Source: Lunatimonas sp.
Lineage (GTDB): Bacteria > Bacteroidota > Bacteroidia > Cytophagales > Cyclobacteriaceae
NCBI RefSeq assembly: GCF_020832325.1
Contig: NZ_JAFIEU010000003.1
Location: 1-64,000 of the forward strand
Length of the DNA: 64,000 bases
Direction of reading: 5' to 3'
A program made the position numbers and the translations under genes. Shown in pieces: positions 59,448 through 64,000 of this stretch. Under the pieces are notes generated by a model. The model saw only the letters and a program-made list of their open reading frames with translations. It did no database searches and had not been told where the DNA came from. Positions within the stretch are counted from its first letter, which is position 1. Each line of letters starts with the position of its first letter.

Positions 59448-60749
59448 ATGGCAAAAAAGAAATCAAACAAGGTGTTATACATCCTATTGGGGGTGATCTC
59501 CGTGCTTATTGTAGGTATTCTGATCGGAAAATCGCAAGGGTGGATAGGAAGCGCCAAGGAAATCGAGGTAGAGTTAGCCAGGGTGGGCTATAAGGATATC
59601 ACCGAGAAGGTGAGTTCTTCCGGGGTGGTGCAGCCGGAAACTGAGGTTAAAATGAGCCCTGATGTAGCGGGAGAAATCATCGAGCTAAATGTCATGGAGG
59701 GTGACTCTGTCAAGGTCAACGACCTGCTGGTAAAGATCCGGCCAGATAATTTCATATCTGCCCTAGACAGGGCCCGAGCGACACTGAATCAACAAATGGC
59801 CAATTTGGCACAATCCCGGGCGGCATTAAAGCGCGCAGAAGCGGTATTTACCCGATCGCAATTGGAATATGACCGAAACCTGAAGCTGTACGAAGATAAG
59901 GTGATCTCTGATTCGGACTTTGAGCAGATCAATTCCAATTACCTTTCTTCAAAAAATGACCTCGATGCTGCAGAGCAAACGGTATTGGCGGCTGAATTTG
60001 TAGTAAAAAGTGCGCAGGCTACTGTGGATGAAGCAGCAGAAAACTTGAGGCTCACCAATGTGTACTCCCCGACCAATGGGGTGGTTTCCAAATTGTTGGT
60101 CGAAAAGGGGGAGCGGGTAGTAGGTACCGCTCAAATGGCCGGTACGGAAATGCTGCGAATCGCAGACCTGTCACGCATGGAAGTCCGGGTGAATGTCAAC
60201 GAAAACGATATCGTTCGTATCTCCATGGACGATGACGTGATTATTGATGTAGACTCGTATGCGTTTAGCGGAAAACGATTTGCTGGCAAAGTGACTGCTA
60301 TCGCTAACTCGGCAAACGAGAAGGTCAGCGCCGATGCGGTTACGGAATTTGAAGTGAGGATACGCATTTTAAATGAGTCCTACAAGGACTTGATCACAGA
60401 GAAAAATCCCTATCCCTTCCGGCCCGGTATGACCGCCTCGGTGGAGATCATAACTAACCGTAAAGAAAACGTATTGGCCGTACCGCTGGCTGCTGTAACT
60501 ACCCGTGAAGATCAACTAGAGGACTCGGGCAGTGGGGCCCCGAAAATGAAGGAACTGGTCTTTTTGAAGGAAGGTAACTTGGCAAAATTGGTACAAGTGA
60601 AAACGGGTATTTCGGATTTTGACAATATCGAAATCTTGGATGGATTGCGGGAAGGGCAAGAGATTATAATCGGGCCCTATTTCGTGGTTAGTAAACAGTT
60701 GGAGGATGAGAAACCGGTAAAAGCAGTGCTTAAAGAGAGCAAAAAGTGA
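59448..60749 (+). CDS. HlyD/MacA-type periplasmic adaptor
   Basis: A 433-aa membrane-fusion protein. N-terminal helix (about 8-26), biotinyl-lipoyl half VEVELARVGYKDITEKVSSSGVVQPETEVKMSPDVAGEII, a coiled-coil hairpin (about 105-190), then YSPTNGVVSKLLVEKGERVVG, a beta-barrel domain, and a C-terminal membrane-proximal domain. It links an inner-membrane pump to TolC. Normally a MacB-like ABC permease follows, but an intrinsic terminator ends the operon 41 bp later. Confidence 0.92.
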   Translation: MAKKKSNKVLYILLGVISVLIVGILIGKSQGWIGSAKEIEVELARVGYKDITEKVSSSGVVQPETEVKMSPDVAGEIIELNVMEGDSVKVNDLLVKIRPDNFISALDRARATLNQQMANLAQSRAALKRAEAVFTRSQLEYDRNLKLYEDKVISDSDFEQINSNYLSSKNDLDAAEQTVLAAEFVVKSAQATVDEAAENLRLTNVYSPTNGVVSKLLVEKGERVVGTAQMAGTEMLRIADLSRMEVRVNVNENDIVRISMDDDVIIDVDSYAFSGKRFAGKVTAIANSANEKVSADAVTEFEVRIRILNESYKDLITEKNPYPFRPGMTASVEIITNRKENVLAVPLAAVTTREDQLEDSGSGAPKMKELVFLKEGNLAKLVQVKTGISDFDNIEILDGLREGQEIIIGPYFVVSKQLEDEKPVKAVLKESKK

Positions 60750-60790
60750 TATAGGAAGCAAGAAACATAAGAAGATCCCGCTAAAAATTA

Positions 60791-60818
60791 AAGGAACCCG
60801 AAAGGGTTCCTTTTTTTT
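60791..60818 (+). terminator. Intrinsic terminator after the TolC-adaptor operon
   Basis: Perfect stem AAGGAACCC / GGGTTCCTT with a GAAA tetraloop and a T-rich tail. The following AT-rich stretch to 61061 has no gene that I can support. Confidence 0.93.
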
Positions 60819-61061
60819 GGGGTTTATCTTTAACTGACTTCAGCTATTTTTGTTTCAGGAAATGCATGATTCGGCAATACCTTCATTTCTAAAATCTCAC
60901 TAATTTAATAAAATTTTACCATGTAGCCGTATTTTTTTAAGGAATTTTTAGTAATTAAATATATCAAATATTTTATTCTGAAAAAACCCGTATCATGGTA
61001 AAAAATTTTGACGAATTAATTTTTCGGTTTCAAACTCGGAAAATTATTAGGTGTTTATACA

Positions 61062-61451
61062 CTATTTCTGCACTCTGCTGTATACCTCTACAAGTTGTTC
61101 GTACAGGTGCTTTTGCAATTGCAAGTGCTGCTCGGGGGTTAGTTCCGGGGCTTTGTGGGCATGGTGGTGGCTGTGGTCGTGCCCTTCATGGTCGTGATCG
61201 TGGTCATGGGTATGTTCAAACCCCGGAACTTCTACGAAACTTTGATCCCAGTCCTCCAGGAAGTCTCTGAGTTCGGACTGTTGCTCGTCGGTCAGGGTCA
61301 CCCCTTGCTGAAGGATTTTTTCCAGGTTTTCCCGGATCGTCAGGGATTTCTCGTGAAAAGAAAAGGCTTCCTGAAGCATTTTTTCGTGGGCAGGATTGCC
61401 GCAGCTCAGACACAAACAAAGAAACGGAAAAAGGAAGGCAATTGATTTCAT
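61062..61451 (-). CDS. His-rich lipoprotein, probable zinc-binding protein
   Basis: A 129-aa protein with a lipoprotein signal (MKSIAFLFPFLCLCLSC, Cys17), two helical segments and a histidine/aspartate-rich stretch around residues 79-97 (alternating H and D, with HSHHHAH). Such stretches bind Zn2+ or Ni2+ loosely. It is divergent from a ZIP-family transporter with a 53-bp shared promoter region, so it probably acts as a periplasmic metal buffer or chaperone for zinc. No catalytic motif is seen. Confidence 0.75.
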   Translation of the reverse strand: MKSIAFLFPFLCLCLSCGNPAHEKMLQEAFSFHEKSLTIRENLEKILQQGVTLTDEQQSELRDFLEDWDQSFVEVPGFEHTHDHDHDHEGHDHSHHHAHKAPELTPEQHLQLQKHLYEQLVEVYSRVQK

Positions 61452-61489
61452 AGGCTTTTTGATTGCAAAATAACCGAAATTTTCTTTTA

Positions 61490-61515
61490 ATGCAATAATG
61501 TTGCATGTATCTTTG
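61490..61515. promoter_or_regulatory. Candidate Zur-type operator overlapping divergent promoters
   Basis: A perfect inverted repeat ATGCAA-TAATG-TTGCAT (61490-61506) is followed by TATCTTTG (61508-61515), a perfect -7 element of the Bacteroidota promoter. It would lie just upstream of the ZIP gene's ATG at 61520. On the other strand a TTG inside the repeat is 19 bp before TTATTTTG, a weaker match for the lipoprotein gene. A repressor bound here would block both promoters. That the repressor is Zur is inference from the zinc-linked neighbours. Confidence 0.5.
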
Positions 61516-61519
61516 CAAG

Positions 61520-62341
61520 ATGATTGGAGGATTTGAACTAGTTGCCGCGTTGATCAGCGCGTTGGCGGTGGGGTTGGTTGCGTTGGTGGGCTTGGTGTAT
61601 CAGTTTGTAAGCAGGGAGTTTGTGACCCGCTATGTGCCTTGGGTATTGGCGCTGACGGCAGGAATACTGCTTGGCAATGTGTTTTTTCACCTGCTGCCAG
61701 AAGCCAGTCACGAGTCTAGAGAACCGTATGGCATTCTTTTTGGGTTTATTGCAGGACTTGGCGTATTTTGGCTACTCGACCGGATGCTTCACCGGCATCA
61801 TCGGGAGAAGCCCGAGGCAGGCAGGTCGTTGGGTTACCTCACATTGATCGGTGATGGCTTTCACAATTTTATCGATGGGCTGGTAATTGGTACCAGTTAT
61901 TTGATTCATTTTGAATTGGGTGTGGCGACCACATTGGCTATCCTGCTCCATGAACTCCCTCAGGAATTGGGTGAGTCTGGGACCATGGTGTATAGTGGGT
62001 TTACGCCCAAAAAGACTGTACGTTTGAATCTGCTGGTGTCTCTAACCGCAGTGCTGGGTGTATTGGTTTCCTTTGGCGTACAGCGTTGGCTTCTAATATC
62101 GCCTGCTTTTTTGTTGGCCTTTACGGCTGGTGGTTTTCTATATGTCGCACTGGGTAGGCTGATGCCCGAATTGTTTCGAACGAGCCCGCTGACCCGAGTG
62201 AGGCTTTCTTATGTAGCGGTACTGTGTCTGGGTTTAGCGGTGGTATTTGGTATCAACAGAATGCAACCCCATGTGCATCATCAGGCCCCCAAAGAGGTGC
62301 ACCTGCACGCAGTGCCCTTTGGCTTTGTGCAGCATCCCTAA
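61520..62341 (+). CDS. ZIP-family metal transporter
   Basis: From the ATG at 61520 the protein is 273 aa (MIGGFELVAAL); the frame is also open to 61505. About eight hydrophobic helices with the metal-binding motifs GDGFHNFIDGLVIGTSY (helix 4) and LLHELPQELGESG (helix 5), which hold the conserved His and Glu ligands, plus a loop LHRHHREKPE and a His-rich tail (HVHHQAPKEVHLHA). It should import zinc or another divalent metal. Divergent from the His-rich lipoprotein gene. Confidence 0.9.
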   Translation: MIGGFELVAALISALAVGLVALVGLVYQFVSREFVTRYVPWVLALTAGILLGNVFFHLLPEASHESREPYGILFGFIAGLGVFWLLDRMLHRHHREKPEAGRSLGYLTLIGDGFHNFIDGLVIGTSYLIHFELGVATTLAILLHELPQELGESGTMVYSGFTPKKTVRLNLLVSLTAVLGVLVSFGVQRWLLISPAFLLAFTAGGFLYVALGRLMPELFRTSPLTRVRLSYVAVLCLGLAVVFGINRMQPHVHHQAPKEVHLHAVPFGFVQHP

Positions 62342-62424
62342 GGGGCAGAAAGTTTCTTGCTGTTATTACCAACCCTTTCATAGGCCAACGGGTTATGACG
62401 CTGTAGTAACCTATCAGCTACTTT

Positions 62425-62574
62425 ATGAAACAACGTAAGCAAGATCTCCCAGTCAAAACCTGCCCTGTGTGTAATCGTCCATTTAGCTGGCGGAAGAAAT
62501 GGGAGAGGAATTGGGAGGAGGTAAAATACTGCTCCAAGCGCTGTAGTAGTGCCCGTGGCAAAAGCAAGGATTGA
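62425..62574 (+). CDS. DUF2256 zinc-ribbon-like small protein
   Basis: A 49-aa protein (MKQRKQDLPVKTCPVCNRPF start) with the DUF2256 signature: CPVCNRPFSWRKKWERNWEE followed by VKYCSKRC. Four cysteines in two CxxC/CxxxC pairs suggest zinc binding. DUF2256 is a short family of unknown role. It begins 83 bp after the ZIP gene on the same strand and could be co-transcribed with it. Confidence 0.85.
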   Translation: MKQRKQDLPVKTCPVCNRPFSWRKKWERNWEEVKYCSKRCSSARGKSKD

Positions 62575-62723
62575 TAGAATAGACACTGCACTTGCACCAG
62601 CCATGGGGGGTATCCCTTTTGGGTAGAGCAGCTTTAGGGAGATTTCTAGTCGATTTTTTCGATAGGTTGGCAGTCACGGTCTTTTTGCATGGTTGCGGTT
62701 GATTTTTTTCCGACCTTTATCGC

Positions 62724-64000
62724 ATGTTTGATCAGTTTTATTCTCAGGCCAACGATATGCTGAGGCTCGCATTTTTAGAAGAAGCCTTTAGACAGCATCC
62801 AGAACTCAAGGAGGAATTCATCGCCTTTTACCTCAAACCCACGGCTATGCAATTAAAATTGACCGTGGAGGATCCGGATGATTTTATTTTCGCAAGTACT
62901 GACCTGATAATTCAAGACTTGGAGACCCCTGATTTTGACGAACTGGCTTGGCACCGCGTGGTTCAAAGGCACCGGAGTCCGCCCGAAGAGTCCGGCTATG
63001 AGGCTACATGGGAAGAGAACCATTTGAACGGCGTGATTTCCTTTCACATAAGCCTTCTGGAGGGCTATTGTACCCAGAGGCATTTCGATTTGGCATATCT
63101 CTACCTCATCAGCTTATACGAAGCCTGTTATGAAGTAGTGTTGACAGAGGAACAAGACCTATTGCCCGATTTAAGAAGTATCCTGCTCGATTTGTTGATT
63201 GACAACCTGCAGCCTTGCATGCCCTTGTTCAAGTCCATTCAGCTGTCGTCCAATCAGCTTTTTACCGTGTCCACCGCTGTTTTAGATTTTTTTGTGCAGC
63301 ATCGTCGGCAGCATGCCGGCTTTTTACGTTTTTTTGAGCCGTTCCTAGAGGCCATCATCCATACCGGTACGGAGGCTGCCATTGTTTTGGACGTGGTCGA
63401 ATCACGAAATGCAGCAGATCACCTCTCTTGGCTCTACACAGAACTGCAGCGAAAGGCCGGTGGGAACCAAGCCTGGGAAAAGTCGGCACGTCGATATTAC
63501 AAAAGGAACCGGTCGGTTGCCAGTTCCCTACTTGCCTATTACGAGACATCTAACAAGGCCGAGTTTGCACGCATAGCCGGGGAGCTTTGGAGAAATGGGC
63601 TTTTTCAGGAGGAGTTTGCACAGCGATATTTCGAAGGGATGGATCCCGGTGCCGATCCGGCGCTGTATCGGGAGGTCGTCCTTTATCTAAACCGATGGAG
63701 GTTTTCGGAAGTATACTACCGCGTGCTTATGAACCTGATGGATAGTGAGGAGCGAATGAGTTACCTGGAGACCTTTCGCTGGAACAAATCCGCCTACGTG
63801 TCGGGGCTTTGTCTGGAGAGGCGATATCCCGAGGCGCTTCGTTTTGCAGAGGTTCATTGCAACCGGTGGAACCTGCAAGACATCCTGGAACCTTGCCTGA
63901 TTTACCAACCCCATAAGGCCCTGCTGATATTGGAAGCGAAGATTGAAGAACTGCTCGGGGAAGTGCGTGATCGGGATTTTTACCAGCGTGTCGCATGGGT
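62724..64000 (+). CDS. Large helical protein of unknown function, partial (runs off the right edge)
   Basis: The frame opens at ATG 62724 and has no stop through position 64000, giving at least 425 residues. The sequence is almost wholly alpha-helical with many aromatic and acidic residues: FYSQANDMLRLAFLEEAFRQ, then SFHISLLEGYCTQRHFDLAY, then RRYYKRNRSVASSLLAYYE and LYREVVLYLNRWRFSEVYYR. Repeating helix pairs suggest an alpha-solenoid. Some long Bacteroidota helical proteins of this look carry a SWIM zinc finger elsewhere, but none is visible here. No function is assigned. The start has no better alternative upstream; 62575-62723 shows no gene. Confidence 0.75.
   Translation, partial: MFDQFYSQANDMLRLAFLEEAFRQHPELKEEFIAFYLKPTAMQLKLTVEDPDDFIFASTDLIIQDLETPDFDELAWHRVVQRHRSPPEESGYEATWEENHLNGVISFHISLLEGYCTQRHFDLAYLYLISLYEACYEVVLTEEQDLLPDLRSILLDLLIDNLQPCMPLFKSIQLSSNQLFTVSTAVLDFFVQHRRQHAGFLRFFEPFLEAIIHTGTEAAIVLDVVESRNAADHLSWLYTELQRKAGGNQAWEKSARRYYKRNRSVASSLLAYYETSNKAEFARIAGELWRNGLFQEEFAQRYFEGMDPGADPALYREVVLYLNRWRFSEVYYRVLMNLMDSEERMSYLETFRWNKSAYVSGLCLERRYPEALRFAEVHCNRWNLQDILEPCLIYQPHKALLILEAKIEELLGEVRDRDFYQRVAW

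Noticed and set aside
1-64000. tRNA or rRNA genes, transposases, integrases
   Set aside because: I scanned for GGTTCGAATCC-type T-loops, 16S/23S landmarks and DDE or tyrosine recombinase motifs and saw none. A tRNAscan or HMM run would be needed to exclude them firmly.

Overview
The window looks like a chromosomal segment of a Bacteroidota bacterium, most likely order Cytophagales (Cyclobacteriaceae-like). Evidence: a SusC/SusD pair, a DUF1343/NamZ lipoprotein, a GbsR/MarR-type regulator, a eukaryote-type UDP-glucose dehydrogenase, weak Shine-Dalgarno signals, and several matches to the Bacteroidota promoter consensus (TTTG or TTG, about 19 nt, TAnnTTTG). No rRNA, tRNA, integrase, transposase or cas gene was seen. 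Species-level assignment is inference.

Region 1 (1-8.97 kb) is an accessory, decaying surface-polysaccharide region. A leftward MBOAT - SGNH-like - ABC exporter operon is followed upstream by a frameshifted glycosyltransferase remnant, an acyltransferase-like gene and a second glycosyltransferase-like fragment. Beyond these lies a repeat field: five copies of a ~130-bp unit, many short triloop hairpins, and a PIN toxin/antitoxin module flanked by direct repeats. A winged-helix protein with a degenerate nucleotidyltransferase-like half follows, then four evenly spaced 15-bp palindromes.

Region 2 (9-34 kb) is mostly core. It holds a PhoR/PhoB-type two-component system, a DUF3108 protein, recA, a Ca2+/Na+ antiporter, an MFS permease, an outer-membrane barrel protein, an Nramp-like transporter with a MarR-type regulator and a truncated tolC remnant, and a double-glycine bacteriocin-like peptide with a possible immunity gene. 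A long leftward run follows: xseA-xseB-ligA-DUF6913-like-dapA, and a sigma/anti-sigma/Spy-like operon downstream of namZ-fmt. An FtsX-type permease, a dolichol-phosphate-mannose-synthase-like enzyme, a FAH-fold (AraD1-like) enzyme and a metallophosphoesterase complete it.

Region 3 (34-54.7 kb) joins sulfate uptake and activation (SLC13 permease, cysC, cysD, cysN, cysQ) to exopolysaccharide genes: initiating sugar transferase, UDP-glucose dehydrogenase, GT4, Wza-like export lipoprotein, Wzc-like tyrosine kinase and RfbB. A SusCD pair sits between them and thyA follows. No sulfite reductase or PAPS reductase is present here, so PAPS for sulfation of a polysaccharide is a reasonable hypothesis.

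Region 4 (54.7-64 kb) starts with two tandem paralogues of a family I do not recognise. The longer one carries an extra C-terminal IPT/TIG-like domain and is preceded by a clear promoter. Then come a class IV aminotransferase, a TolC + HlyD/MacA-type pair without its ABC partner, a His-rich lipoprotein divergent from a ZIP metal transporter with a candidate Zur-type operator between them, a 49-residue DUF2256 protein, and a large helical protein running off the right edge.
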